Part shown: positions 25,073-34,335 of the stretch, piece after piece
How the letters are laid out: every line of letters starts with the position of its first letter
How positions within the stretch are numbered: position 1 is the first letter of the stretch
From: Pseudomonas sp. ANT_J12
GTDB taxonomy: Bacteria > Pseudomonadota > Gammaproteobacteria > Pseudomonadales > Pseudomonadaceae
DNA: 64,000 nucleotides
Direction: 5' to 3'
Assembly: GCF_008370045.1 (NCBI RefSeq)
Contig: NZ_VOBN01000023.1
Coordinates: 1-64,000 of the forward strand
The notes under the pieces: model-generated
What the model saw: only the letters and a program-made list of their open reading frames with translations
Told to the model about the DNA's origin: nothing
Databases searched by the model: none
Position numbers and translations under genes: made by a program

Positions 25073-26821
25073 TTATTGCTTGACCACGGCCGGTTCTTCG
25101 ACAACCGCAGCCTTTGGCTTCATCAAGCTGAAATCGATCAGCGGACGTTCCTGGCGTTCATACGGGTTGCCGATCAACAGCGGCCGTGGCTTGAAGCTGT
25201 CGCTGACCAGGCTTTTGCTGCGGTCCAGTTCATCGAAGCTCAGCCCGGCCAGGTCGGCCCAGGTGTGGATCAACTGCGAGCTGCTGTAAGGGCGGCTCAG
25301 GTCGGCGGCAAAATTCCAGTCGTGGGTTTCACGCCATTTCGGCGAAGCCCAGGCCATGAACGGAATGGTGTACATCGGCGCCGTCGGCTTGTTCTCGTTA
25401 CGACCCAGGGTGCTGTGGCCCGGCGAGTCGAACACGTCTTCGCCGTGGTCGGAGAGGTACATCAGGAAGCCGTTAGGGTCTGCCTTGGCGTAATCCTTGA
25501 TCAGGCTCGACACCACGAAGTCGTTGTACAGCACCGCGTTGTCATAGCTGTTGTAGGTCGGCACTTCGGCATCGTGTACACCGGCCGGAACCCCGGCGCG
25601 GTCCTTGAACTTGTCGAAGGTTGGCGGGTAGCGGTACTGGTAGCTCATGTGCGTGCCGAGCAAATGCACAACGATCAACTTGTGCGCCGCCGGATCCGTC
25701 AGAGCCTTGTTGAACGGCTCGATCACGTCGCCATCGTACTGGGCGGCGTTCTGGTTGCGGTTGTTGTTCAGGTACACCTGCTCGTCGGCCTGTTCGGAGA
25801 ACGTGGTGAGCATGGTGTTGCGCTTGGTCATGGTCTGCTGGTTGGTGATCCAGAAGGTCTTGTAGCCCGCCTGTTTCATCATGCTGACCAGCGACGGCGT
25901 CGAGAGGTACAGGTCCGGGTTTTCTTCGTCGGCGAAGGTCAGTACCTGCTGCAACGCCTCGATGGTGTAGGGGCGCGGGGTGATGACGTTATTGAAGATC
26001 GCCAGTTGATCCTTGAGCTTGTCCAGCTCCGGGGTAGTGTCCCGGTTGTAACCGTACAGGCTCATGCGCTGACGGTTGGTGGACTCGCCGATCACCAGCA
26101 CCAGGGTCGACGGCTGGTCGGCCATGGTGTTCTTGAGGTTTTTCAGCGGCGCGATCTTGCTTGCACTGTCGAGCATGTCTTGCATGCCGGCCAGGGTGTC
26201 GAGGTATCGGTGATACGCCACGGCCATCTGCCAAGGCACTGCCGGCTCGATGCGGGTTTCGAACTTCTCGAAACCGCCGGCAAAACTGCCGGTACGCGCG
26301 GTTTGCTTGATCAGCGGATAACCGACCACGGCCACCAGAATCGCGGTCGCGGCGACCAGCGCGCGGCCACGGGGCATGTACACCGGGCGCAGGCGGGTCC
26401 AGAGGAAGTAGGCGAACGCCGTGTGGGCGAGGAACGCGAACACCATCCACCAGGCAAAGTACTGGGTCATGTACTCGCCAGCTTCAGAGATGTTCGACTC
26501 GAACATGATGAAGATGACGCTCTGGGAAAATTCCTGCTGATAGATAAAGAAGTAGCCCAGGCTGGCCATCGAGCAGGCCCACAGCACGACGCCGATCAGC
26601 GCGGCCAGCAGGCGGGTACGTTTGGGGAACAGCAGCATCGGTGCGAGCCACACGGCGCTCATCACGAAGGCCTGGCGAAAACCGGTGAAGCCGGAGGTGC
26701 CCGTCAACTGGATCAGCAGTTGCGTAATGCCGGAAAAATACCAGAAGAACACAAATAGCCAGAGGAACCCGGCCCAATCGAAACCTGTCGCAGACGTTTT
26801 GCTGCGTTTGAACACTGCCAT
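25073..26821 (-). CDS. Phosphoethanolamine transferase, CptA/EptA family
   Basis: 582 residues: five N-terminal membrane helices (about 15-165), then a periplasmic alkaline-phosphatase-fold domain. The catalytic Thr motif is VLVIGESTNRQRMSLYGY, and SDHGEDVFDSPGH supplies metal ligands. It moves phosphoethanolamine from phosphatidylethanolamine to lipopolysaccharide (core heptose for CptA, lipid A for EptA). The sequence looks closer to CptA, but I cannot separate the two with certainty. Expected effect is altered surface charge and cationic peptide tolerance. Confidence 0.82.
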   Translation of the reverse strand: MAVFKRSKTSATGFDWAGFLWLFVFFWYFSGITQLLIQLTGTSGFTGFRQAFVMSAVWLAPMLLFPKRTRLLAALIGVVLWACSMASLGYFFIYQQEFSQSVIFIMFESNISEAGEYMTQYFAWWMVFAFLAHTAFAYFLWTRLRPVYMPRGRALVAATAILVAVVGYPLIKQTARTGSFAGGFEKFETRIEPAVPWQMAVAYHRYLDTLAGMQDMLDSASKIAPLKNLKNTMADQPSTLVLVIGESTNRQRMSLYGYNRDTTPELDKLKDQLAIFNNVITPRPYTIEALQQVLTFADEENPDLYLSTPSLVSMMKQAGYKTFWITNQQTMTKRNTMLTTFSEQADEQVYLNNNRNQNAAQYDGDVIEPFNKALTDPAAHKLIVVHLLGTHMSYQYRYPPTFDKFKDRAGVPAGVHDAEVPTYNSYDNAVLYNDFVVSSLIKDYAKADPNGFLMYLSDHGEDVFDSPGHSTLGRNENKPTAPMYTIPFMAWASPKWRETHDWNFAADLSRPYSSSQLIHTWADLAGLSFDELDRSKSLVSDSFKPRPLLIGNPYERQERPLIDFSLMKPKAAVVEEPAVVKQ

Positions 26822-27007
26822 TCAGAACTCCCACCGGCATCAGCAAGCCACCGGCGTCATCAAACGAAACCCACGAGACACCACTGTCCGAGAACCGAAC
26901 AGCCACAAGGACGCGAAGTATCGCTAGGCAGATGTGAAAACTTTGTGAGTTTTGTTCAGGTGCACGACAGGTAACAGGTCGCTATTTACTGATCAGGAGA
27001 AGATTTA

Positions 27008-27029
27008 TGTGGCGAGGGGGCTCGCCACA
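27008..27029. repeat. Short TGTGGCGAGG hairpin
   Basis: TGTGGCGAG and CTCGCCACA nearly adjoining, a minimal form of the second repeat family. It lies 21 bases past the stop of the small coiled-coil gene and could act as a 3-prime mRNA end. Confidence 0.75.
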
Positions 27030-27050
27030 AGGCAGAGGTGTTGCCGGAAA

Positions 27051-27230
27051 TCAGGCGTTCAACGCGGGCATCGCTTGCCCGGACAGCTGAGCCTGTTGCT
27101 GCAACAATTGCCGGAGCTGGGCCACCTGGTGTTTCAAGGTGTCACGCTCGTCTTTCAATTGGCGCAATTCATCACGACGGATCGTGACGTAGAGAGTTTG
27201 TGGGGGACGTGCGGTAACGATTGTGTCCAT
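27051..27230 (-). CDS. 59-residue basic leucine-rich coiled-coil protein
   Basis: A short gene easily missed. It starts MDTIVTARPPQTLYVTIRRD and continues with a single amphipathic helix with leucines and hydrophobics in heptad spacing (LRQLKDERDTLKHQVAQLRQ), then a Gln-rich tail. The ATG has GCGAGGTGAG before it. The shape suits a dimeric DNA-binding or scaffold protein, with YVTIRRDEL as a possible short strand before the zipper. No known family recognised. It is divergent from gntZ across a 273-base gap. Confidence 0.65.
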   Translation of the reverse strand: MDTIVTARPPQTLYVTIRRDELRQLKDERDTLKHQVAQLRQLLQQQAQLSGQAMPALNA

Positions 27231-27503
27231 TGCTCACCTCGCAAATGGCCTGCTTCAACTGTGGTTGTGTCGTTCTTGCGAGCGACACCCTCACTATCGG
27301 CGCCGATTTTGATTTCTTTTGCCTGTGAATGGAACTTTTTTATTTTTAATGGTCGGTGTGTCTTCAGCACGATTCCCGACGTTATCAATCAGGATCGGGC
27401 ACAATGCCCGGAAACTTCATCCCGGCGCTCTGGACTAACCCACATTAGTCGCGTTGGGCTATAACCTTTGACACACATTATTTGTAGTAAGGAGCATCAG
27501 CAC

Positions 27504-28484
27504 ATGCAACTCGGGATTATTGGACTGGGCCGCATGGGCGGGAATATTGCGCGGCGCCTGATGCTCAACGGGCATACCACCGTTGTTTACGACCGCAATA
27601 CCGCCTTCGTCGAGAACCTGGCAAAAGAAGGCTCCACCGGCGTTGCCGACCTGCCTGCACTGGTCGCCGGCCTGGCCAAGCCGCGCGCGGTCTGGGTCAT
27701 GTTGCCGGCCGGCGCACCGACCGAAGACACCATCGACACCCTGAGCAACCTGCTCGAAGCCGGTGACACCATCATCGACGGCGGCAACACGTTCTATAAA
27801 GATGACATTCGCCGGGCGAAAACCCTGGCGGAGAAAGGCCTGCACTACATCGACGTCGGCACCTCCGGCGGCGTCTGGGGCCTGGAGCGCGGCTACTGCA
27901 TGATGATCGGCGGCGACGCCGAGACCGTCACGCGCCTCGATCCGCTGTTCGAAAGCCTGGCGCCGGGCCTGGGTGACATCCCGCGCACCAAGGACCGCAA
28001 GTCCGAAGACGATCGTGCCGAACGCGGCTACATCCACGCCGGCCCTGCAGGTTCAGGTCACTTCGTGAAGATGATCCACAACGGCATCGAATACGGAATG
28101 ATGCAGGCCTTCGCCGAAGGCTTCGACATTCTCAAGACCAAATCCAGCGAAATCCTGCCGCAAGACCAGCGTTTCGACCTGAATGTGGCCGACATCGCCG
28201 AAGTCTGGCGTCGTGGCAGCGTGGTGTCCTCGTGGTTGCTCGACCTGACCGCCGACGCCTTGGCCAGCGATCCGAAGCTTGACGGCTATTCGGGCGAAGT
28301 GGCCGACAGCGGTGAAGGTCGCTGGACCATCGAAGCTGCCATGGAACAAGCGGTGCCGGTACCGGTGCTGTCGAACTCGCTGTTCTCGCGCTACCGCTCG
28401 CGCGGCCAGGGCACCTTTGGCGACAAAATCCTCTCGGCCCAGCGTTTCGGCTTCGGCGGCCATGTGGAGACTCCGAAAAAATGA
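27504..28484 (+). CDS. gntZ: 6-phosphogluconate dehydrogenase, short NAD-type
   Basis: 326-residue decarboxylating dehydrogenase making ribulose 5-phosphate. Rossmann motif IGLGRMGGNIARR is at residues 5-17, and the substrate motif GTSGGVWGLERGY and K in GSGHFVKMIHNGIEYGMM are intact. The short length and the residues after the Rossmann motif (YDRN rather than an NRT-type NADP motif) suggest NAD use. ATG 27504 has AAGGAG about ten bases before it. It overlaps zwf by four bases. The gntZ-zwf pair is known from P. putida KT2440. Confidence 0.92.
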   Translation: MQLGIIGLGRMGGNIARRLMLNGHTTVVYDRNTAFVENLAKEGSTGVADLPALVAGLAKPRAVWVMLPAGAPTEDTIDTLSNLLEAGDTIIDGGNTFYKDDIRRAKTLAEKGLHYIDVGTSGGVWGLERGYCMMIGGDAETVTRLDPLFESLAPGLGDIPRTKDRKSEDDRAERGYIHAGPAGSGHFVKMIHNGIEYGMMQAFAEGFDILKTKSSEILPQDQRFDLNVADIAEVWRRGSVVSSWLLDLTADALASDPKLDGYSGEVADSGEGRWTIEAAMEQAVPVPVLSNSLFSRYRSRGQGTFGDKILSAQRFGFGGHVETPKK

Positions 28485-30004
28485 CCAACACGATCCGCAG
28501 GAAATCCAAGGCAGAACCCGCACCACCGACCACGCTGTTCCTGTTCGGTGCCCATGGTGACCTGGTCAAGCGTCTGTTGATGCCGGCCCTGTACAACCTC
28601 AGTCGCGATGGCCTGCTGGGCGATGGACTGCGGATCATCGGCGTTGACCACAACGCCATCAGCGATGAAGCCTTCGCGCAAAAGCTCGAAGACTTCATTC
28701 GCACCGAAGCGGCCGCCAAGGTCGGCAAGGGCGATGAAGCCCTTGACCCGACCTTGTGGGCCAAGCTCGCCAAAGGCATCAGCTACGTCCAGGGCGACTT
28801 CCTGGACGACAGCACTTATCAAGCGCTGGCGGCGAAAATCGCCGACAGCGGCACGGGCAATGCGGTGTTCTACCTGGCCACCGCACCGCGTTTCTTCAGT
28901 GAAGTGGTGCGCCGCCTCGGCAGCGCCGGTTTGCTGGAAGAGACGCCCGAAGGCTTCAGAAGGGTGGTGATCGAAAAACCGTTCGGCTCCGACCTGCAAA
29001 CCGCCGAAGCCTTGAACGCGTGCTTGCTCAAGGTCATGTCGGAGAAGCAGATCTACCGGATCGACCACTACCTGGGCAAGGAAACCGTGCAGAACATTCT
29101 GGTCAGCCGGTTCTCCAACAGCCTGTTCGAAGCGTTCTGGAACAACCATTACATCGACCACGTGCAAATCACCGCCGCCGAAACCGTTGGCGTGGAAACC
29201 CGTGGCAGTTTTTACGAACACACCGGCGCCCTGCGGGACATGGTGCCCAATCACCTGTTCCAGTTGCTGGCGATGGTCGCCATGGAACCGCCGGCCGCGT
29301 TTGGCGCCGATGCGGTGCGCGGTGAGAAGGCCAAGGTGGTCGGTGCGATCCGCCCGTGGTCCGTCGAAGATGCGCGGGCCAACTCGGTACGTGGGCAATA
29401 CGCTGCCGGCGAAGTCGATGGCAAGCCACTGGCCGGTTACCGCCAGGAAGGCAACGTCGCGCCTGACAGCAACACCGAAACCTACGTCGCGCTGAAAGTG
29501 ATGATCGACAACTGGCGCTGGGTCGGCGTGCCGTTCTACCTGCGCACCGGCAAGCGCATGAGCGTGCGCGACACCGAGATCGTCATCTGCTTCAAGCCGG
29601 CGCCGTACGCGCAGTTCCGCGACACCGAGGTCGACGAGTTGCAGCCGACCTACCTGCGGATCCAGATCCAGCCCAACGAAGGCATGTGGTTCGACCTGCT
29701 GGCCAAGCGGCCGGGGCCGGCGTTGAAAATGGCCAACATCGAGTTGGGGTTCGCCTACAAGGACTTCTTCGAGATGCAACCGTCCACTGGCTACGAAACC
29801 CTGATCTACGATTGCCTGACGGGCGATCAGACGCTGTTCCAGCGCGCTGACAACATCGAGAACGGCTGGCGCGCCGTGCAGCCGTTCCTCGACGCCTGGC
29901 AGCAGGATGCGAGCGTGCAGAGCTACCCGGCCGTTGAAGACGGCCCACAAGCCGCCGAGGACCTGCTGGCCCGCGATGGTCGCGTCTGGCACAGCCTCGG
30001 ATGA
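28481..30004 (+). CDS. zwf: Glucose-6-phosphate dehydrogenase
   Basis: 507 residues. The coenzyme motif reads FGAHGDLVKR, with His where most enzymes have Ser, and the active-site signature RIDHYLGKE is intact. Starts inside the gntZ stop (ATGA). Being next to gntZ and not next to pgl/eda and hexR, this is the secondary isoenzyme (ZwfB-like), serving the oxidative pentose phosphate branch more than the Entner-Doudoroff route. This last point is inferred from context. Confidence 0.93.
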   Translation: MTNTIRRKSKAEPAPPTTLFLFGAHGDLVKRLLMPALYNLSRDGLLGDGLRIIGVDHNAISDEAFAQKLEDFIRTEAAAKVGKGDEALDPTLWAKLAKGISYVQGDFLDDSTYQALAAKIADSGTGNAVFYLATAPRFFSEVVRRLGSAGLLEETPEGFRRVVIEKPFGSDLQTAEALNACLLKVMSEKQIYRIDHYLGKETVQNILVSRFSNSLFEAFWNNHYIDHVQITAAETVGVETRGSFYEHTGALRDMVPNHLFQLLAMVAMEPPAAFGADAVRGEKAKVVGAIRPWSVEDARANSVRGQYAAGEVDGKPLAGYRQEGNVAPDSNTETYVALKVMIDNWRWVGVPFYLRTGKRMSVRDTEIVICFKPAPYAQFRDTEVDELQPTYLRIQIQPNEGMWFDLLAKRPGPALKMANIELGFAYKDFFEMQPSTGYETLIYDCLTGDQTLFQRADNIENGWRAVQPFLDAWQQDASVQSYPAVEDGPQAAEDLLARDGRVWHSLG

Positions 30005-30825
30005 GTGACGCTACGCAACAACCCATCCGTTTTCTGCTCAGCGACATGGACGGCACCTTGCTGCTGCCCGATCACAGCCTGAGCCAGCGCACCATCGACG
30101 CGGTCCGCGCACTGCGCGGGGCCGGCGTGCTGTTCAGCCTGGCCACCGGCCGTCCGCCGAAAGCCATGCTGCAGCAGATCGAAGCCCTGGGCGTTGATCT
30201 GCCGACCGCGGCGTTCAATGGCGGCACCATCGTCAATCCGGACGGCAGTTTGCTGGTTGCGCATTACTTGCCGGCGACGGCCGCACTGACCGCGCTGGCA
30301 CTGTTTGCCGACCGGCCGGACATCGAAATCTGGGTGTTCAGCGGTGGTGATTGGCTGTTGAAAGACCCGCACGGTCCGATGGTTCCTCGAGAACAGCACG
30401 GTCTGGGTTATCCGCCGGTGGTGGTCGAGAGTTTTGAGCCGTACCTGGAGCGGATCGACAAGATCGTCGCCACCAGCAACAACACGGACTTGTTGATCGA
30501 GCTGGAAGCGCTTCTGCTGCCGAAAGTGGAAGGCCAGGCGCAAGTCTCCCGCTCACAGCCGATTTACCTCGACGTGACGGCGATGCAAGCCAACAAAGGG
30601 GATGCGCTGGCGACACTGGCCGGGTTCCTCGGCGTGCCGCTGGAGCAGACTGCGGCACTGGGCGACGGCGGCAATGACCCGGCGATGTTCCATCGTGCCG
30701 GGCTGTCGATTGCCATGGGCCAGGCGGAAGAGGCGGTGAAACGCCAGGCCGATGTGGTGACCGGCGCCAACACCGAAGATGGCGCGGCCCAAGCCATCGA
30801 GCAATACATTCTCCGTCCCGCGTAA
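30001..30825 (+). CDS. Cof-type HAD-IIB sugar-phosphatase-like hydrolase
   Basis: 274 residues with the HAD motifs: DMDGTLL (residues 16-22, nucleophile Asp), SLATGRPPK, a Lys in the C-terminal part and GDGGNDPAMF. The cap is of the IIB type. It overlaps zwf in ATGA, so it is the third gene of a translationally coupled operon. A role in hydrolysing a sugar phosphate, or a damaged metabolite such as a lactone phosphate made by Zwf/GntZ side reactions, is an inference from this tight linkage. Confidence 0.88.
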   Translation: MSDATQQPIRFLLSDMDGTLLLPDHSLSQRTIDAVRALRGAGVLFSLATGRPPKAMLQQIEALGVDLPTAAFNGGTIVNPDGSLLVAHYLPATAALTALALFADRPDIEIWVFSGGDWLLKDPHGPMVPREQHGLGYPPVVVESFEPYLERIDKIVATSNNTDLLIELEALLLPKVEGQAQVSRSQPIYLDVTAMQANKGDALATLAGFLGVPLEQTAALGDGGNDPAMFHRAGLSIAMGQAEEAVKRQADVVTGANTEDGAAQAIEQYILRPA

Positions 30826-30826
30826 T

Positions 30827-30931
30827 GATCGTTCCCACGCTCTGCGTGGGAATGCAGCCCGGGACGCTCCGCGTCCCATTGGAACGCGGAGCGTCCCTTG
30901 AGGCATTCCCACGCAGCGCGTGGGAACGATC
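30827..30931. repeat. Nested inverted repeat, GATCGTTCCCACGC family
   Basis: GATCGTTCCCACGCTCTGCG faces CGCAGCGCGTGGGAACGATC, with GGGACGCTCCGCGTCCC and its partner nested inside. It starts right at the HAD gene stop codon in a convergent gap with nhaB. Confidence 0.92.
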
Positions 30932-30940
30932 ACCGTGGTG

Positions 30941-32443
30941 TTACAGCCAGAAACTCACCGCATACCACCCCAAACCCCCCATCACCACCGTATATGGCAA
31001 CGCCATCCACACCATCCGCCCGTAAGACAACCGAATCAGCGGTGCAATCGCCGACGTCAGCAGAAACAGAAACGCCGCCTGGCCATTGGGCGTCGCGACG
31101 CTGGGCAGATTGGTCCCGGTGTTGATCGCAATCGCCAGCGTCTCGAAATGCTCGCGGCTCATATGGCCGGAGATGAATGCCTGTTTCACTTCAGTGATGT
31201 AGATCGTTGCGACAAACACGTTATCGCTGATCGCCGACAACAGGCCATTGGCGATAAACAGCATGCCCGGCTGTTGATCCGCCGGCAGGGCCAGCACCCA
31301 CTGGATCAATGGCGTGAACAGTTGCTGGTCATGAATCACCGCGACCACGGCGAAGAACACCACCAGCAGCGCGGTAAACGGCATAGCGTCTTTAAAGGCG
31401 TTGCCGATGCGGTGTTCGTCGGTGATGCCGGTGAACGCGGTGATCAACACGATCACCATCAAACCGATCAGCCCGACTTCGGCGATATGAAACGCCAGCC
31501 CGGCAATCAGGATCAACGCCGCCGCGCCCTGTACCAGCAGCGCCGCGCGCTGGCGCGAGGTGCGTTCGGCGTTGTCTTCGGCGGCGTAGTTGGCCAGCAC
31601 CGCGCGCACGTTGTCCGGCAGCAAGGTGCCGTAACCGAACCAGCGCAGCTTCTCCAGCAGCACGCAGGTCACCAGGCCGGCGGCCAGCACCGGCAGAGAA
31701 ACCGGGGCGACCTTGAGGAAGAACTCGGCGAAATGCCAACCCATCTCGTGCCCGATCAACAGGTTCTGCGGCTCACCGACCAGCGTACACACGCCGCCCA
31801 GCGCGGTACCCACGGCGCCATGCATCAACAGGCTGCGCAGGAACGCGCGGAACTGCTCGAGGTCTTGGTGATGCAGTGTCGGCAGGTGCTGATCGTCGCT
31901 GAAGGCGCTGTCTTGGCGCGGATCATTGCCCGAGGCGACGCGGTGATACACCGAGTAAAACCCCACGGCCGCGCTGATGATCACCGCCGTGACAGTCAAG
32001 GCATCGAGAAACGCCGAGAGGAAGGCCGACAGAAAACAAAACAGCAACGCCAGCAGCGCCTTGGAGCGAACCCCGAGCAACAGGCGCGAGAACAGAAACA
32101 GCAGCAGGTCTTTCATGAAATAGATGCCGGCCACCATGAACATCAGCAGCAGGATCACCGGGAAGTTGTGCACCAGCTCGTCATACAGCGCCTGGGGCGT
32201 GGTCATCTTCAGCAGCAGCGCTTCGATCAACAGCAATCCGCCGGGCATCAGCGGATAACACTTGAGTGCCATGGCCAGGGTGAAGATGAACTCCAGGACC
32301 AGCAGCCATCCGGCCGCTATCGGCCCGACCGTCCACAACACCAGGGCGTTCAGTATCAGAAAACCGACAATGCTTGCTTTGTACCAGCGGGGAGAGTGCC
32401 CGAGAAAGTTATGCGCGAACGCCTGGGTCATCGAACCGGACAT
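30941..32443 (-). CDS. nhaB: Na+/H+ antiporter NhaB
   Basis: 500-residue inner-membrane antiporter with about 12 helices, of the ArsB/NhaB ion-transporter superfamily. The N-terminus (AFAHNFLGHSPRWYK) aligns with that of E. coli NhaB. It exports sodium in exchange for protons. It lies 70 bases after the delta-60 repeat gene on the same strand and may be read from that promoter too. Confidence 0.92.
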   Translation of the reverse strand: MSGSMTQAFAHNFLGHSPRWYKASIVGFLILNALVLWTVGPIAAGWLLVLEFIFTLAMALKCYPLMPGGLLLIEALLLKMTTPQALYDELVHNFPVILLLMFMVAGIYFMKDLLLFLFSRLLLGVRSKALLALLFCFLSAFLSAFLDALTVTAVIISAAVGFYSVYHRVASGNDPRQDSAFSDDQHLPTLHHQDLEQFRAFLRSLLMHGAVGTALGGVCTLVGEPQNLLIGHEMGWHFAEFFLKVAPVSLPVLAAGLVTCVLLEKLRWFGYGTLLPDNVRAVLANYAAEDNAERTSRQRAALLVQGAAALILIAGLAFHIAEVGLIGLMVIVLITAFTGITDEHRIGNAFKDAMPFTALLVVFFAVVAVIHDQQLFTPLIQWVLALPADQQPGMLFIANGLLSAISDNVFVATIYITEVKQAFISGHMSREHFETLAIAINTGTNLPSVATPNGQAAFLFLLTSAIAPLIRLSYGRMVWMALPYTVVMGGLGWYAVSFWL

Positions 32444-32513
32444 CGGCTACTCCTTGTATTAAGAAGCGCGCAACTTGCCGCAAGGGGCAGGGAAGATCAA
32501 GCGCCGCCGCGTG

Positions 32514-33803
32514 TCAGGCGAGGTAGCGCGCCACCACCGCGCGGTAATTGCCGTCCAGTGAGTAACCGCCGACGACGATTCGGCCGTTGGCCTGCACGGC
32601 CAGGGCAGTGGCGGTGTCGAGGCTGCGGCCCAGACGAGTGCGCACCCAACCGATGCCATTGGCGAAGCTGCGATCCAGCTGCCCTTGGGGCAAATAACGG
32701 GCGAGGATGAAGTCGGCTTCGATACCGCCGACGGTGGCCCCCACGGCCAGCACGCTGCCATCGGGCTGAACCTGGGCGGCGGTCCATTGGCTGGCGGTGT
32801 GGCCGATTTCCAGGTGCTGCGGCTGGCCGCCATTGCAATGATTATCCGGGCGCCCGTTGCTGTGCAGTTTGAGTGACAGGCAGTGCATCGGGTCACGGCT
32901 GCTGCCAAAACAATGCAAGTCGCCATTGGCCTGCTGGACGATCTGGCTGATCAGCGCGCTGCGTCCCTGGGCCTGGAAAGTCATGAAGCCATCCACGGCG
33001 AAGCTGTTATCCAGCGTGCCATCGACGTGGTAGCGCGCCAGCAAGCCTTCCCCGGGGAAATTGATCGCACCGCCAGCGAGGATTCGTCCGTCCCGTTGCA
33101 CCATCAGGCTGCCGAGCCAGGTATTCATCAGCAGATGCCTGACCACGACGAAACCACGGCCATTGAAATCGTTGTCCAGTGTGCCATCGGTGTTGAGGCG
33201 GATCAGCAGGCCGGCGTGATCGGCCAGTTCGAAATGATGATTGGCCAGCAGCAGGATCCGCCCGTCCTCCTGCACGCAGATATCACAGGCTTCGGCGCCC
33301 GGCACACCAGGTGGCAACCAGTCGTCACGCAAGCCTCGGGACAGGTCGCCCGGTAGCCGCACCACCAGGCGGCCGTCGTCGCCAAAGTCTCGAACCCGTT
33401 GACCATCGGGGTTGAACAGCGCCAGGGCGGGCAAGGTGCGATGCGCGTTTTCGTAATGCAGGCCGGCCAGCAGGATCGAACCGCAGGGCAGGACATGGAC
33501 TTTGCTGGCCATGGCCTCGAAACCCAGCGCGAACTGCCCGATCAGGCTGCCCTGATTGCCGAAGGACAGGTCCGCCGAGCCATCTTCCAGCAGACGGGCC
33601 AGACCGAAGCGGCTGCCGCCGTGGGTGCCGACCTTGGCCGCGACCAACAAACGGCCATCCGCGTCGATGGCGATACCGTTGGCCATGCTGGAGGAGCTGC
33701 CGGCGAAATACACTTGGGTTTTGCCCGCCGCGGCAAAATCAGGGTCGAGATGCCCGGCTTGATTCAGGGTGGCAGGGCGGGCAAAAGCGGTCTGGGTTTG
33801 CAT
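32514..33803 (-). CDS. Delta-60 repeat protein, probable seven-bladed beta-propeller
   Basis: 429 residues almost entirely built from delta-60 repeats: seven blocks each resembling DGTLDNSFAVDGFM followed 25-30 residues later by a D/N-G-R-hydrophobic-hydrophobic-GG strand. Repeat starts are near residues 16, 69, 116, 193, 245, 293 and 348. No signal peptide is visible, which is odd because many such proteins are secreted. ATG 33803 is chosen for AAGGAGATG upstream. Function unknown; propellers of this type are usually binding or structural modules. Confidence 0.8.
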   Translation of the reverse strand: MQTQTAFARPATLNQAGHLDPDFAAAGKTQVYFAGSSSSMANGIAIDADGRLLVAAKVGTHGGSRFGLARLLEDGSADLSFGNQGSLIGQFALGFEAMASKVHVLPCGSILLAGLHYENAHRTLPALALFNPDGQRVRDFGDDGRLVVRLPGDLSRGLRDDWLPPGVPGAEACDICVQEDGRILLLANHHFELADHAGLLIRLNTDGTLDNDFNGRGFVVVRHLLMNTWLGSLMVQRDGRILAGGAINFPGEGLLARYHVDGTLDNSFAVDGFMTFQAQGRSALISQIVQQANGDLHCFGSSRDPMHCLSLKLHSNGRPDNHCNGGQPQHLEIGHTASQWTAAQVQPDGSVLAVGATVGGIEADFILARYLPQGQLDRSFANGIGWVRTRLGRSLDTATALAVQANGRIVVGGYSLDGNYRAVVARYLA

Positions 33804-33976
33804 GCACGCATCTCCTTGCCAATCGACCCGATCCCGGTAACCGGGCGGGTGACGGCGCGTGCGAAACATTCAATCCCTGAATGCATGAGCGCACAACTGT
33901 CATAACTAACAGGCGGAGGGTCGCTGTGTGCCAGAACAGTGTCTTTTGGACCCAGTTGATATTGAGCTAACAGCAC

Positions 33977-34045
33977 AGTAGGAGCAAAGCTTGCTCGCGA
34001 TGGCTATTTCGAGGGCGCCATCGCGAGCAAGCTTTGCTCCTACAG
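33977..34045. repeat. REP pair
   Basis: CAGTAGGAGCAAAGCTTGCT faces AGCAAGCTTTGCTCCTACAG with about 28 bases between, nearly perfect. It separates the delta-60 gene from the small gene upstream. Confidence 0.92.
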
Positions 34046-34068
34046 GGAATGTATATCCGGCGGAATAA

Positions 34069-34335
34069 TTAATGCGGCATGGACCACGATTGCAGCGTGT
34101 AGCCATCTTCGCTCAACGCTTTGCGCGCTTGTTCCAGCAAGTGTTCAAGTTGTACCGGATCGGAATAGGCGCTGCTCGGGATTTGCGCACGGCCGATGCG
34201 ATTGTTAGTACGGTCGATGACACTCAGGCTGAGTTCGCCGTTGCCGTCTTGTGGGGCCCAGGCCACGCATTGAAATGGCTTGAACGCGCGGTCGGCAATC
34301 AAAAGAGCTTCGTTGATACGGAGCGGGGCGGTCAT
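34069..34335 (-). CDS. Conserved-looking hypothetical protein, 88 residues
   Basis: Cytoplasmic, no signal peptide, balanced composition: MTAPLRINEALLIADRAFKP begins a small alpha/beta-looking protein with charged C-terminal helix (LEHLLEQARKALSEDGYTLQ). The start at 34335 has GAGAGAA upstream; the longer frame crosses the AT-rich promoter region. Divergent from the sigma-54 activator across 343 bases. I do not recognise a family. Confidence 0.65.
   Translation of the reverse strand: MTAPLRINEALLIADRAFKPFQCVAWAPQDGNGELSLSVIDRTNNRIGRAQIPSSAYSDPVQLEHLLEQARKALSEDGYTLQSWSMPH

Noticed and set aside
25076..26758. 560-codon frame opposite the phosphoethanolamine transferase
   Set aside because: Val/His/Gln-rich antisense artefact; the other strand encodes five membrane helices and metal motifs.
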